This document shows positions 10,942 to 22,660 of a DNA stretch of 64,000 bases, piece after piece. The notes beneath the pieces were generated by a model, which was not told the DNA's origin, did no database searches, and saw only the letters and a program-made list of their open reading frames with translations. The stretch is from Tribonema minus (taxonomy: Eukaryota; Sar; Xanthophyceae; Tribonematales; Tribonemataceae). The stretch lies in contig JAFCMP010000434.1 of NCBI GenBank assembly GCA_017506865.1, positions 186,001-250,000 on the forward strand, in the 5' to 3' direction. Made by a program: the position numbers and the translations under genes. Positions within the stretch are counted from its first letter, which is position 1. Each line of letters opens with the position of its first letter.

Positions 10942-13293
10942 CGTTGACGAGAGTGATCACCACTCTTAATTCACAAGGTCGCCATGAGCTTGTGCGTGCG
11001 AGCTGAGCTGAACAAGTTTTGCAAAATACACAAAAAGGGTACGTTCATGTTTTTTTCATGTCTCTGTTGATGTTTGCTGCCTTGTCTGCATGGTCTCGAA
11101 GGCACGCAGCAGGGGTGCACCTCGCATTCAACAGCATGATCTGCTTTTGCATGGTCAGGCATCGCGCGCGTGCCACCGATGAGACTGATTTGTTTTGTTG
11201 CATCTTGCTAGCATCTCTTTTTAAAAGAAAGCGTAAGACTGCCAGCCATGCTTGCATGCATGCATGCTTTACGCTACCTGCTCAAACATGTCGGTTTTGT
11301 TTGGCGGGGATTTCTGCAGTAGTCAAGCATCCACACAGCTCAGGTTGCAACTTTGTACGTTCTGGCACGCACAAGTGATGACTAGAGGTCTACAGTAGGT
11401 GGTCTGTGCAACATGTGTATGCGTTGGATACAAGCACTGCGCCTGAAGCGGCTGTCACTGCATGCGGGCACACGCTCAGAGTACACATGATGGTGGTATA
11501 CCAAGGTGTCAAACCGAGCCGGCATGTCCTTGGCTGATACAAACCAATACTGAATTTTCACAACAACAAAGCAATACAGCAAATTTTGGGATCTGATGCT
11601 TGTGACGGGAGCGCTACATGGAGGGTAGGCCAGCTCATGCCTGAGCAGCACCATGGCACCGGGGCGTCCAGTACTGGCTGGTACGTGCTGCTTGATCCAA
11701 GTCTGCAACTGTGAGAGCACTGTGCCATACGCCCATGCAATGTCCAGTGCCAGCCTTCTACGACGTGGCAGCCACCTGTCACTACTAAGTCTTATTGGGT
11801 ACCCAAAGCAGTCCGCAATGCTTCAAAGGCAATTGTCAGCTGGCTCCTGTACGCATGTGCACCCACGATGACTTCAGATGCCGGCGCAGGCATCATTGCT
11901 TGAGATCAACAGCCCGTGGTAGTCAAACATACTGTAAGTTTCATCATTTACATTATGTAGTGCCAATGTTAAAGCGCACTGCACGTCATCACTGGCCTAG
12001 TTGGTGCGCACTTTGACCTCTGCACATTGACGCTGCAATTGCAAAGGACAAGAGTCGAAATGCACATGCTGCTGACCTCGGAGTCCTTCCTACATGATCA
12101 ACACACACATGCTGAAGGCGCAGTGCTATTTAATGCACAGTACGCCAGCCAGCGTTGGAAAACAATCCAGCGCCCACTGACACTCGACAACTCCATGCGC
12201 TTTCACCGCTGCGCCGACAGCACAATTCACATTATGTACACCATGTGCACTCGACATGTTCATATACGGCACTGTTCGACTCGTAGCCAACGACTGCAGC
12301 AGCGGCGACCGCGGTTATGGTGGAAGGCACTTGCGGCTAACCACACTTAGTCAACTAGAGCTCTACGATTCGTTGATTCGTTTGCATAAAGAGGTGCGCA
12401 CAGGCCTGCGCTTTGCCCTGGCAGTCACCATCAATGCCCTGGCAGTCACCAATCAGCAGCACTGTGCTCAAAACGCAGATTCAAGCCCTGGCGGGTCCAC
12501 CCAGCCGTGCGCCACCCTTGCAGTCGCCGAATCAAGCAGCAGCTCTGATCGAAACCTCCGGAGGTTTGACTGGTCTCCTAACCATCCCTGGCGCTGCAGA
12601 AACGTCCGAGCACATACAGCATGATGCGGAAATCAAGGGCCTGGCGCACAACGCGCGCCATGCAGTATGTATGTATATTGACCTCAGTCATTCTTCCTGC
12701 GCTGTTGGCGCGCCGTGTGACAACGCTCGCGCAGACAGTGTCCGCCGTGCACAGTGCATACACATGCATTTACACAGCCGCCGCCCAGCCCTCCCGCATC
12801 ACCAAACACGCGAGTGAGGGCGCCCCCTCCCCCCCCCCCACACACACACCCTCTCATGTGAAGCGACCGGAGCGGCAGTGTCACACAGGTGTAACAGCCA
12901 TAGGTGTGTCACGTGTAGTCGACCGACCGACCGAACGCGTGCGAAGCACGGGCAGGGGGGGGCTGCAAGATGCCCGTCGCAGGCGATGGCAGCGCTCAGT
13001 CAACGCGGCAGCCGCCGCAGGTGACAGCCTCAAGCGGCCATGCACGCACACGCGCCACAGCCATCTCCGCTGCAGAGACGGCAACTGCTAGACGTGCGGT
13101 GCCAAGCGTATATGATGCTTGTGCGCGCTGAGCACAGCCGCCGGTGGCGCGATGCCCCCTGTGCCTACTGTGTGTAGCACCGAGCGGGGGTGATGTGTGG
13201 GGGGTGGGATGCATGTATATGGGCGGGGGGGGGTTCACCAGCAGGGCGGGAGGGGGGGGGGCGCGGGCAAGCGGGGGGGGGGAAGGGGCGTAG
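10942..13293. other. Intergenic region between convergent genes
   Basis: This 2.35-kb region between the ankyrin-type gene and the end of the UBE2 gene has no supported exon. It holds one copy of a dispersed repeat (12268-12385), a short duplicated CCCTGGCAGTCACCA near 12416-12446, and G-rich tracts near 13195-13285 just beyond the UBE2 stop. Confidence 0.45.
12268..12385 (+). repeat. Dispersed repeat, copy 1
   Basis: About 115 bases match 36908-37025 in the same orientation at roughly 80-85% identity by eye. Shared blocks include GACTGCAGCAGCGGCGAC, GGTGGAAGGCAC and CTAGAGCTCTAC, then TTGATTCGTTT. One copy is intergenic, the other intronic. It could be a small non-autonomous element; I see no clear terminal inverted repeats or target duplications. 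Confidence 0.75.
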
Positions 13294-16200
13294 CTATGAT
13301 GCGAACTCCGCGGTGCACTTGGCAGCGTTCTTGATGAAGGCTTGCTTGTCTTCAATGAGCAGCCGGCCGATCTCGGGCTCAAGCGGTGACTCTGTGGAGG
13401 GCTCGATGAGCATCTGCACAGGTCAATGATGGAGAGCAGCGCTGTTATGAGTGCATACACGAGTGATGATGTACGGAACGTACTCCATGAAGAGTGAGAG
13501 GTGGGGTAAGTGTACGAAAGCATCCGTGCACTGAAGAGGTAGAGCGGCCTTTTTGTGAGCAAAGCGCTGCGCACGTGACGCAGACATGCGCACGGCACGA
13601 GCCCCTCCTTAGAGCCTCCTGATAAGAAGCGCACGTGACAGCGACGGCCAGCACGAGTAAAAGTTGCTGGTGAGAGTTGCTTGCATGCAACTTGAGCATT
13701 TGAGCAAACTGAATGCAATCCTAAGAACGGGCGTTGCCATTGCTACCACCTCCTTGGTGATGTGTAAGCTGTGTTTCAACAACCGCGCAGCGCTGCATGA
13801 CTTGCGATTGACGGCGTTTTCGCACGCGACGCAGCCGACACGATCATGTTAGTCTCCAGACTAAGATCATAGAAGCCTCCAGACTTGTGATCAGGTGCAT
13901 TAAAAAAAAAAAAATGGGTCACTCAACCGACAACTTCGACCCTTTTGAGGGACGTCGCCCAACCGCCAAACATACCATGTACACCGTTGAACATACGCAC
14001 ATGAGGGCTCTGACGATTGAGCAGCGGGCGCGCTGCCCGCGCCAGCATTGTTCAACGCTCCTGGGCCACGCAGTCAGCACGACCATAGAAGCCTGCAGTC
14101 CCCCCCCCCCTACCCCCTGCCACGAACTCTACGTAGCACGCACTGTGTGCTGAGGGGCAAGGGAAAGCGGCTGCGGCGCGGCGCTGCGTATCAGAATAGT
14201 GGAGGATGTCGCAGTGCCCAGCGGCACGCCCCCGCGCCTGGCGTCTCATGATAAGCACAAAGGCGACGTCAGCCACGATCGTGTAGGCCTCCAGACCGCT
14301 CATCGGCGGCGAGAGAGGAACGTGCATCTGCATTTTTTAGTTCGCCGCTGCTGCCCGAGTGCATGTTGCGGTGCGCGGCGGCATTGGCGCGCACCTGGCG
14401 TATCGTGTTGAGGACAAAGGTGACGTTGAGCGTGGGGCCCCAGTTGTTGAGAAGGACGTCCGCGCAGATCTCGCCCGTCGCCGTGCGCACGTGCGGGTGG
14501 TAGATGCGCGTCTGGAACTTCACCTGCGCGTGATGGGGTGAGAATTGAAGTTGAGATGAGAGGTCAGTTCAAGCAAACAACGGCACGTGGTGGATGCACG
14601 TCAGCAACTTCACCTGCGCGCGTGGGGGGGGAGAGGGGGGATAGTTGCAGTTGGAGTGAGAGGCATCAGCTCAGCAAGTCAGCACCTGCATGTGTGGCAG
14701 ATGGCTAAGGACTTCACCTGCGCATGCCGCGCCATCGGGTCATCCCTACTGTACAGCAAGCGCAGTATTCCGCGGCAACAAGCTGAAAGCATCATGGAAG
14801 ACAAGGAACATCTCACCGCCCCCCCAACCCACCGGTCCCCCCCCCCCCCCCCCCCCCCCGCCGGCGCACAACTTAATTAAATCCATGGTGGGAAGACCGG
14901 GGAGGGGGTATGTGAGAGAACTCACACAAGAAAGCGCACCTCACACCAATACGATGGCATCAACATTTTGACTGCGACCAAAACATCGCTGGCATCAGCG
15001 GTAGGGTTAGGGTTAGGGTTAGGGTTAGGTAGCGCAGGAACATGATGCGGTCACTGCAACGCCGCAAGTCGTGACCATAGCAGCCCTTCATGCACCCGCA
15101 GGCATAACCGCGCTACATGGCTGCGCATGCATCCGTGACACCGCAGATCAAGGGAGGAAAGCGGCGCGCACTAACATACGAACACGTCGAGGGCTGACAG
15201 TGCACCAAGTGTGGAGCGCCCTGTCAGCGCTGATGAGCACTGATGATGGGCCAATCAAGTGCTGAGCGCAGTGGCGGACTAAACAGATCGCAAAATGCCA
15301 ACGAGCACACTGACCTTGGGTGCCTTGAAGGGGTACTCTGCCGGAAACTCAAGCGAGATGTTGAAGATCCCTCCCTCGTAGGGGGTGCCGTCCTGTTGAA
15401 GTTAGGAAAGAGTGGGGGGTGCACAAAGCAGGCATGCTCACGATATGTTCCGCTGCCGTCTTCACACACCATGTATGCAAAAGGTCGTCGCAGGACCAGA
15501 TACTAGACAGGGAGTTGAAGTTGCACTCATCCCTACTCGTCTCTGTGAAGCTGCTGTCCTTGTGAACTGCACCATCAGTTAATTGCGTAGGAGAGCCTCT
15601 CAGCTGCAAAAGCCCACTCTACCATTGCGAATCATAGAGCTCACAATGGCACACTGAAGGGGAGAAAGGTGATTGCTATCCTGAAAATCATCTGATCCTC
15701 GAGCTATCCTGAAAATTATCTGATCCTCGAGGGGCACTCAAAGCTGTCAATGTGACGCTTGATGTGCTGAACACCAGCAATGTGCCGTGAAGTTGTGGTT
15801 GAAGTCTTAAGTGGCAAGCCTGGCACGACAATCTGTTCTATGCGTCAATAACCATCGCAACATATAACGTCGGACACGAAAGTCCAAAACTCACGGCCAC
15901 CTCAAGCGCACATGCCTACAGAACATCTGACAAGGCAACATGCCCAGAATCAGTTGCCTATCTGATATTGATGGATATTAACATACTGATCACACTCCTC
16001 CACCAGACCTGCTCATTTGTAGCATGAGGACTGAGCTGCGGACAAATAATTGAACTTCGCGCTGAACAATTTTTTTTCTGCACTCTTGCACGCACCGGTC
16101 CCACGATGGTGGCTGTCCATTGCAAAATATCGTCCTCTTGCGGCTCGCAAGTGCACCAATCCAGAGGCGACCGCTTCAGCTCCGCGAGCTCCTGACCTCA

Positions 16201-16599
16201 GCGTGACGAACAAATCCAGGAAGTTGAACTGTGAGGTGACAGTGTGTGTGGAACAATTCTGCACCTGACAACCTGTGCCTCGAGGTGTACAACGACACGC
16301 TATGAATCTGACGCAAGAGATTTATTGCGCGCCTGATTCCGGCGGCGGTTGTGCAATGCGATCTGTGCGTGTGTCGGGGCATGCAATGATGATTTTTGGC
16401 CGATGCCAGTGCCAGCACACAGTTGTGCTCGGCAGCAGCGTAGTGAGGGAGCGCGAGAAGCTCCTATGATGATCAGAGCGCATTCAGATCAGAGCTCGAA
16501 AAGCAAGAGAGAGAGAGACAACGAGCACGAGAGAGCAACCTAATGTTCGACTTGCCGCATCATTAACCGAGTATTTACCTTGGTGAGCCGCCTCGCCAT
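13294..16599 (-). CDS. Ubiquitin-conjugating enzyme E2, five exons
   Basis: Exons on the minus strand: 16579-16599, 16096-16191, 15315-15392, 14395-14523 and 13294-13413, all phase 0, giving 147 residues, the UBE2D core length. The order is MARRLTK, then ELAELKRSPLDW, then the central sheet ending EFPAEYPFKAPK, then VKFQTRIYHPHV with the active-site Cys in TGEICADVL, then the C-terminal helices. Known family role: accepts ubiquitin from E1 as a Cys thioester and passes it on with E3 ligases, in cytosol or nucleus. The N-terminus and the NAAKCTAEF tail also resemble UBE2L3, so the subfamily is open. The usual HPN tripeptide before the active Cys reads HPH here. Partial copies of exon 4 flank it in the introns. 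The start is the only ATG in frame; its 7-codon first exon has a GTAAAT donor. Confidence 0.93.
14222..14275 (-). repeat. Partial copy of UBE2 exon 4 end plus donor
   Basis: On the plus strand, GCGCCTGGCGTCTCATG...ACAAAGGCGACGTCAGC matches the genuine exon end GCACCTGGCGTATCGTG...ACAAAGGTGACGTTGAGC at 14391-14432. In gene orientation it lies downstream of exon 4 and keeps the coding edge. Its donor position reads GC (plus-strand GCGCCTGG against GCACCTGG). Confidence 0.75.
14575..14740 (-). repeat. Two partial copies of UBE2 exon 4 start plus acceptor
   Basis: The genuine junction (plus strand GGAACTTCACCTGCGCG near 14514) is echoed by AGCAACTTCACCTGCGCGCG near 14608 and AAGGACTTCACCTGCGCATG near 14708. 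Each is preceded by a decayed stretch of exon (CACGTGGTGGATGCACGTC and TGTGTGGCAGATGG). In gene orientation both are upstream of exon 4 and retain CAG acceptors. Confidence 0.82.
15001..15029 (+). repeat. TTAGGG tract in UBE2 intron 3
   Basis: Just over four uninterrupted TTAGGG units sit inside the intron between exons 3 and 4, antisense to the gene. Similar short tracts occur in introns of PGRL1, HSF and the acid phosphatase. Confidence 0.9.
15676..15735. repeat. Short tandem duplication in UBE2 intron 2
   Basis: The block GCTATCCTGAAAAT[C/T]ATCTGATCCTCGAG is present twice in direct succession, with one difference. Confidence 0.85.
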
Positions 16600-17688
16600 G
16601 ATCCGCGAGAGGAAGAAAGTGGAAGGTGATGTCGGTCCGAGCCAAAGCCAAAGCTGCGCCTGATCTCTGCTTGCAATTGCCAGGACGTCTACGTCTTGAG
16701 AGCGTTCCGCAAGCCAACAGACTCGTGAGACTCGTCACTTTGCGGCGTCAACGAGTATTGGTCCAGCCCATCAAATTCAAGCTCTGGGCACCGTACAGCA
16801 GATTGGTCACCAGGCGTTGCTGCTTTCGGAGCGAATCTGCAATCATGGTGAGTCCGCAGTGCTCCAGCCACTTGCCCGGCCGGCTGCATCAATCTGCAAG
16901 CTTGGCTGACAACCGTGAGTTTCCTGTCGTTGGCGGATTCTTTCGCACCGCGAGGTCATGGAGCAGCCGGTGTGAGCAATGAAGTTTTTCTGACACCCGC
17001 TGGAAGTCTATCGTTACCCTTGTACTGGCAGACCTGCAGAGATGCAGCGGATGGAGGTTGCGGTCGTAAGATCGCGAAGTGCCGCTGCTCCATGGTCTGC
17101 GAGCTGAACTCAGCGACGAAAAGCTATTCACGCCGGGGAGAATGCCTGTAGCTACAAGCTCAGTCCGCGTTATAAATTGCCATATCATCTGGTGCTGACC
17201 TGAGGAGCTGAGTTCAAAGCTCAACGAGAATTGTCACATTGTGGGAGCAGCTCGTATAGGCTAGCTTTCAGCAGAGCCCTCAGTCTCGAATCCATGCAAT
17301 ACTTCTTGCCGCACAATGCTGAGTCATTCAGGACGGGACGACGGCGATTCAGGGTGCTCCTGGCTTCACGGACTGACTCCAGAACTCGCCCTTCGGTACA
17401 TGGATACTTGACATTGTCCCAAGATGTGGATGCCACCTATTATGGATCGAATTGCTCAGTGCACAGCTCACGTCGGTTCACACGACGGATTGGCGCAGTG
17501 CTGTCATAAGCTACTGTTTTTACTCCAGTCAGCCTGCACTCGTTAATGAGCGGCGTTTGACGTTCACAGGCTGCACCCGACGCTCCTTTCTCATTATCAG
17601 TTGACTTTGTTCCTGCACACACCAAGCCCAGCTTTGCTTCACAGTTCTTCTCCGCTGTGACGGCCGCTGCTTCAACGCGCAGGCGGAG
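16600..17688. promoter_or_regulatory. Divergent intergenic region between UBE2 and Ran
   Basis: The UBE2 start (minus) and Ran start (plus) are 1.09 kb apart, so this interval must hold both promoters and 5' leaders, possibly shared. I see no convincing TATA box. GA-rich repeats near 16490-16540 lie in UBE2 intron 1, just outside this interval. No supported coding exon lies between. Confidence 0.5.
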
Positions 17689-20600
17689 ATGCCTGAGTTC
17701 AAGCTCATTCTGGTGGGAGACGGGGGTGTGGGGAAGACAACCTTTGTCAAGCGGCATTTGACGGGAGAGTTTGAGAAGAAGTATGTTGGTGAGTAAGACA
17801 AACCACATGCTACAACGCTCAGCTTCATGACGCTTGTATGTCAGCCAGATGGAATAAAACAAGATGCAGGCAGACATTTGTGGACAACAATTACGGTCAG
17901 ACTGTTGGCGTGGGTGTAGATAGGTCAGGCTTGACAGGTAGGGATTGGGGGCAGGTAACTTGTGGCAAGTTGGGCAAGAAATAGGTACATCAAGGTGCTC
18001 TCGCGACGCACTGTAGAGCAAGGCGCTCTCGCGACGCACTGCACTGCCGGCGACGCTCATTTTGAAATGTAGACACACTTTCATAGGCCACGGAGTACAA
18101 GCTACGCCTGCCATCAGATTACGGCGGTTCAGCTGGTGCGGCTGCAGCATCTGCCGCATGTCAGCTGCGCTCACAGCAGCCAGCGATGGAATGCAAGCTT
18201 ATGGCTGCTGGCATTCCTGAGGAGGGCAAGATGTGGGGAGGGGATGGGGGGGGGGGGGGTTGAGGCTGCGGCATCTGGCGGCGCGCGCCTCACCTGACAG
18301 CAAACACTGAAACACTGTCAGCAGGATGCGACGGGGGCATTGATTCTTAGGTAGGCTGTCACGCCACGTGCTGCTGGACAGGGAGGGGAGGCGAGATAGA
18401 TGAATGGGCAAGGGGGCAGGGAAGGTGTGGGGGGGGGGGGGTGCAGCAGTGCTCACCGCTGAAGCCTCTCGCTGCTGGCGCACCAGGCAGTTGCTGCCAC
18501 AAGCATCAGCGCTCAGCCACCGTGGCACGCTCCTGGTGACGCACAGTGCTCACAGGCACGGATGCTGAGGTGTGCCACGGGCTTCTGCAGCGTCCTTGGC
18601 CCGGAATCCTGGTCCGTGAGTGCGCGCAGATTTCAACGCTGGGTGGGTTGTGTTCGTGTCTGGCGAAGAAGGGGGGGCAGGAGGTCTCTCGTATTTCAGG
18701 CATGCAGACTTGTTGTCTCTGCAGATCCTGGATTCCAGACAGTCGGTGTTGAAGTTGGGCTAAGACAGCGCTCCGCCGCACTGCAGCAGTGCTCAGCTAC
18801 AGCAGTGCAGCGCTGCGCTGCAGCACCGTTCTCTGTTGTTGCTGGTCCAGCACTCAGCGCTCGCGTCGCACGCGCGCAGCGATGCGCTCGCAACGATCGC
18901 GAAAGACCGTGCGTCGCTCTGAGCACTGTTGCAACAGCATTGCTGCATAACATTGCAGCGGCACTCTCCTGCTCACTCCTCTGGTGGGCCACACGCGCGC
19001 TGGGAAGGCGCAGAGATACGCGTGCAATGACCGCGCAGGGCCGTGGGTTGGTCTGAGCACTGTTGCCACAGCGACAACAGTGCCGGCCGGCAGGTTTGCC
19101 TAAGGACCGTGTCATCGCTATGCTGTGTGCAGTTTGAGACTCATGGAAAGTCTCTGAAACTGGCTAGGCAGCGCAGTTTTAGACTCATGAAATGTTTCTT
19201 AGACTGGCTAAGCAGCGCAGTACTGTCAATGTACGGCGGATGCATTGCGGTCAGCGTTGGAGTCAAAAGTTCAAGCAAGCCCATGTTACGCAAACTTCAA
19301 CCCTGAAGCTTCGGATGTGCAACTACGCGCAGCGCAGCCAGGCGGCTATCCGTCTTCTACTGCAACAGCAGGCCCTGATCGGTATGACTGTTGATCTAGA
19401 AGTATCAACAGTAAGTCTTGTCGATGCACAGCTGACGCGTTGCGGTCAGCGTTGGAGCCAGAGCTCCAAGTAAGCCCATGTTGCACAAACTTCAATCTGA
19501 AGCATTGGATGTGCAACCACGCTCAGCGCGGACAGGTGGCCATCCGTCTTCGCTCTAACAGCGGGCCCATTTTCGGTGCGACTGACAATCTATCAGTAAA
19601 CAATGACTTTGCATGCTCACACACACTGCGAAACTGCAACTTCAAAGTCGGAGCGACGTTTGGCGTGGAGGTGCGGCCGCTCGTCTTGCACATGCACCGC
19701 GGCCCCATCAGGTTCAACGGTTGGTCTGTTCAGCGTGACCGATAATCTTCCAATCATGAACAGTGACTTTGCACGCTCATTCGCATACAAAACTTCAACT
19801 TCAACGCGCAGCGACCCCCTTGGCGTGGAGGTGCAGCTGCTGGTCTTCCACACAAACCTCGGCCTCGCCCTTTTGATCCGCCTCGTATGTCAATAAAGAA
19901 TGATGCCTCACAATCGACCAATTGCGGAACTTCAACTTCAAATGCGCAGCGACACTCGGCGTGGAGGTGCGGCCGCTGGTCTTCCACACCAACCGCGGCC
20001 CCATCAAGTTCAACGTCTGGGACACGGCGGGACAGGAGAAGTTCGGCGGGCTGCGCGACGGGTACTACATCCAGGGGCAGTGCGCGATCATCATGTTCGA
20101 CGTCACCTCGCGTATCACGTACAAGAACGTGCCGTACTGGCACCGCGACCTCACGCGCGTGTGCGAGAACATCCCCATCGTGCTCACGGGCAACAAGGTG
20201 GGCGATGCAGTGTGTGTAGCTGCATCATTGCTGGGCGCTGAATAAGAACAAGTACACAGTAATCAGTACATACATGAATGCGCAGTAATGACATCACTAC
20301 AGTACAAGAATGTGCCGTACTGGCACCGCGACCTCACGCGCGTGTGCGAGAACATCCCCATCGTGCTCACGGGCAACAAGGTGGGCGATGCATTGTGTGT
20401 AGCTGCATAATTGCTGGGCGCTGAACAAGAACAAGTACACAGTAATCAGTACATACATGAATGCGCAGTAATGACATCACTACAGTACAATGTGCCATAC
20501 TGGCACCGCGACCTCACGCGCGTGTGCGAGAACATCCCCATCGTGCTCACGGGCAACAAGGTGAGTGGAGCTCGACGTGCTTCGGAGCGTACATGAGTGC

Positions 20601-22025
20601 TGGTCTTCTTGTGCGCGCTGAACAAAAACAAGCACACAGTCATCGGTACATGCGTGAATGCGCAATAATCACGTCAATTACAGTACAAGAACGTGCCGTA
20701 CTGGCACCGCGACCTCACGCGCGTGTGCGAGAACACCCCCATTGTGCTCACGGGCAACGAGGTGAGCACTGCCGCATACGGGTCTGCATTTCAGTACATG
20801 AGAGCAATGCGTGTGGTGGCACTGGGTGAGGGTTAGGGTCTGTGATCCTGCGAGACATGCGCACTCGTTGACCTGCACGGCACGCGGGGTCTGCATACAT
20901 ACGAACCACCTGACAGTGTGGGGGCCGTTTGCAACGTGCCCATCGGCAGCGCTCACACCTTTCTTATCAACTGCACTGCAAGGCGAAGCAGGTCACGCTG
21001 CATACATTGAACCACCTGCTGCGCTACTACATCAGCAAGGCGCCTCTCGCGCACTCGCTTTAACCACACACTTCCACACGCACATGGGGGCTCTTATCTA
21101 CACGCTTCTCGCTGCCACTTGCCCCCTCCCCCCCCCGCGCGTCAGGTCGAGATCAAGGACCGCAAGGTCAAGGCCAAGCAGATCACGTTCCACCGGAAGA
21201 AGAACCTGCAGTACTACGACATCTCCGCCAAGTCCAACTACAACTTTGAGAAGCCCTTCCTCTGGCTCGCGCGCAAGCTGGTCGGCGACCCCAACCTCAT
21301 GTTCGTCGAGCAGCCCGCCCTCGCGCCCCCTGAGTTTCAGCTCGACAAGGCAGATGTCCAGGTATGTCTTGTCTCATTGCGCATGGCATACATGCGTAGT
21401 TGAAGATGCAGCTGGGTGAGGGCAAGTATCATAACCATTACATATGAACGCCATACGCAAGTCATGTCTGTGGAGCAGCCCACCCTCCGCCTCCTGAGTT
21501 CCAGCTCGACAAGGCAGATGTCCAGGTTTGTCTTGTTTCGTGCTGAACGGCTTAAATATGTGCAGATATACTGTGGGTGATGCCCAAGTTTGTTGTGCAG
21601 CATGCGCTCGCGCTGCCCAAGTTCCAGCTCGACAAGGCAGAAGTGCAAGCATGTACCTTCTAATTCTGGATGGCAAACATGCCGCATGTCTGTGGAGCAG
21701 CCCGCTTCCGCCCCCAGCTCGACACGGGCAATGCCCTAAGTACCAATGCTGCAAGATATGAGTCCAAGCATGCCGCAGGAAATCCTCTTATTTGGGGATT
21801 GCCCTGTGTTCTTGCTGCACAGTGAAGCACTGAAGTACACATGTGTTGGTATAGTTCAGTGCGTGCAGTCACAGTGCGATCACAGTACATGGAGTAAAGT
21901 CGTAGTTTATTGCACTGATCACCCCCCCCCCCCCCCCCCTCTTGCGCGCCCCCTCGCAGCGGTTCGAGCAAGAATTGGAGCAAGCAGCGGCGATCCCCCT
22001 GCCGGACGAAGACGACGACCTGTGA
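17689..22025 (+). CDS. RAN: GTP-binding nuclear protein Ran, four exons
   Basis: Exons: 17689-17788, 19950-20197, 21146-21361 and 21960-22025, giving 209 residues. The first junction splits an Ala codon (G|CG); the others are phase 0. Visible motifs: P-loop GDGGVGKT, switch [12 protein letters not shown], the Ran-specific RDGYYIQ and [31 protein letters not shown], and the acidic tail DEDDDL at the C-terminus. Known role: GTPase that drives nucleocytoplasmic transport through importins and exportins and guides spindle and nuclear envelope assembly. One oddity is that the guanine-specificity motif, NKVD in known Ran, reads NKVE across the exon 2/3 junction. Introns 1 to 3 carry multiple copies of the exon 2 and exon 3 edges. 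The gene is head-to-head with UBE2. Confidence 0.96.
19249..19880 (+). repeat. Partial upstream copies of Ran exon 2 start
   Basis: Two clear copies lie near 19632-19720 and 19790-19870. Each has a CAACTTCAA lead-in and the exon-like GGCGTGGAGGTGCGGCCGCT or GGCGTGGAGGTGCAGCTGCT, then a CACCGCGGCCCCATCA-like or CACACAAACCTCGGCC-like continuation. Two older copies near 19249-19330 and 19441-19515 share AGCAAGCCCATGTT or AGTAAGCCCATGTT and CAAACTTCAA, and are barely recognisable as exon. The genuine exon begins at 19950. Confidence 0.83.
20200..20770 (+). repeat. Three tandem downstream copies of Ran exon 2 end with donors
   Basis: A unit of about 185 bases (exon end AAGAACGTGCCGTACTGGCA through GGGCAACAAG, donor GTGGGCG or GTGAG, then intron) is repeated after the genuine exon 2. 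Copies begin near 20305, 20490 and 20690. The exon-derived part is nearly identical (AACATCCCCATCGTGCTCAC kept in two copies, AACACCCCCATTGTGCTCAC in the last). The final copy reads GGCAACGAG before GTGAGC. The intron part drifts faster than the exon part. Confidence 0.92.
21462..21750 (+). repeat. Three partial downstream copies of Ran exon 3 end
   Basis: The exon 3 end (GTCGAGCAGCCCGCC, then TTTCAGCTCGACAAGGCAGA, then TGTCCAGGTATGTC) is echoed near 21469-21537, 21592-21655 and 21690-21742. The first two retain TTCCAGCTCGACAAGGCAGA; the third is shortened to CCCCAGCTCGACACGGGCAA. Donor-like GTTTGTC remains in the first. Confidence 0.85.
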
Positions 22026-22652
22026 TTGGCCAGCCATCGCCGCTGTTTGACCAATCGCCTCGCAGCAGCAGCGTCTAGGGGGATTTTAGGGGGGTCTTGT
22101 CTGCCGCACAAGCGCCCCATCAACATTGTGCACTTGGGCACGTGTAGGGGCCGGCCCCTTGCAAATAGTGCTGAGCACATGATGCAAGCAGGTGGGGGGC
22201 AGGGGTGGGCTGTGGGGGAAGGTGGTGAGGGGGAGGGGGGGGGGGGGGGGCAAGTTGAGCGGCTTGGCTTTCCTCCATGTTCTTTTTGACCGAAACAAAG
22301 CAATCACTGGCTATGCACGCCAAAACTCAGCCTCCTCAACGCCTCTTGTTGCAGCCGCTGCAATGCATGTTGTGGTCTGCTTGCATTTGCCACATTGCAC
22401 ACCAGCATTGTCAGCTGTCCCGTAGGCCCACATTTGTTGTGAGTCGCAGGCTGTCAGCCATTGTACTGAGCGGATGCGTAGTATGCCATACGTCGTTGTC
22501 ATGGCTTAATCGCTCAGAACATCAAAGGTTCATTGCTTCAGTGTGCACGGGTCCACCAGTGCGCGTAGACTCCGCTGCATGAGGCTCGCACGGAGGGCAC
22601 AAGGTCTCCTGTGCATATGCCTGTTCCGATTGTACCAGTTCTTGAGTTGGAG
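22026..22652. other. Ran 3' flank and LINE insertion flank
   Basis: No gene is seen. The interval holds the Ran 3' region and a G-rich tract near 22225-22250. It ends at the LINE's possible target duplication. Confidence 0.45.
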
Positions 22653-22660
22653 CTGGTACT

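Noticed and set aside
15001..15029. TTAGGG run considered as a chromosome end
   Set aside because: Only about four units, inside an intron of a complete gene with coding sequence on both sides.
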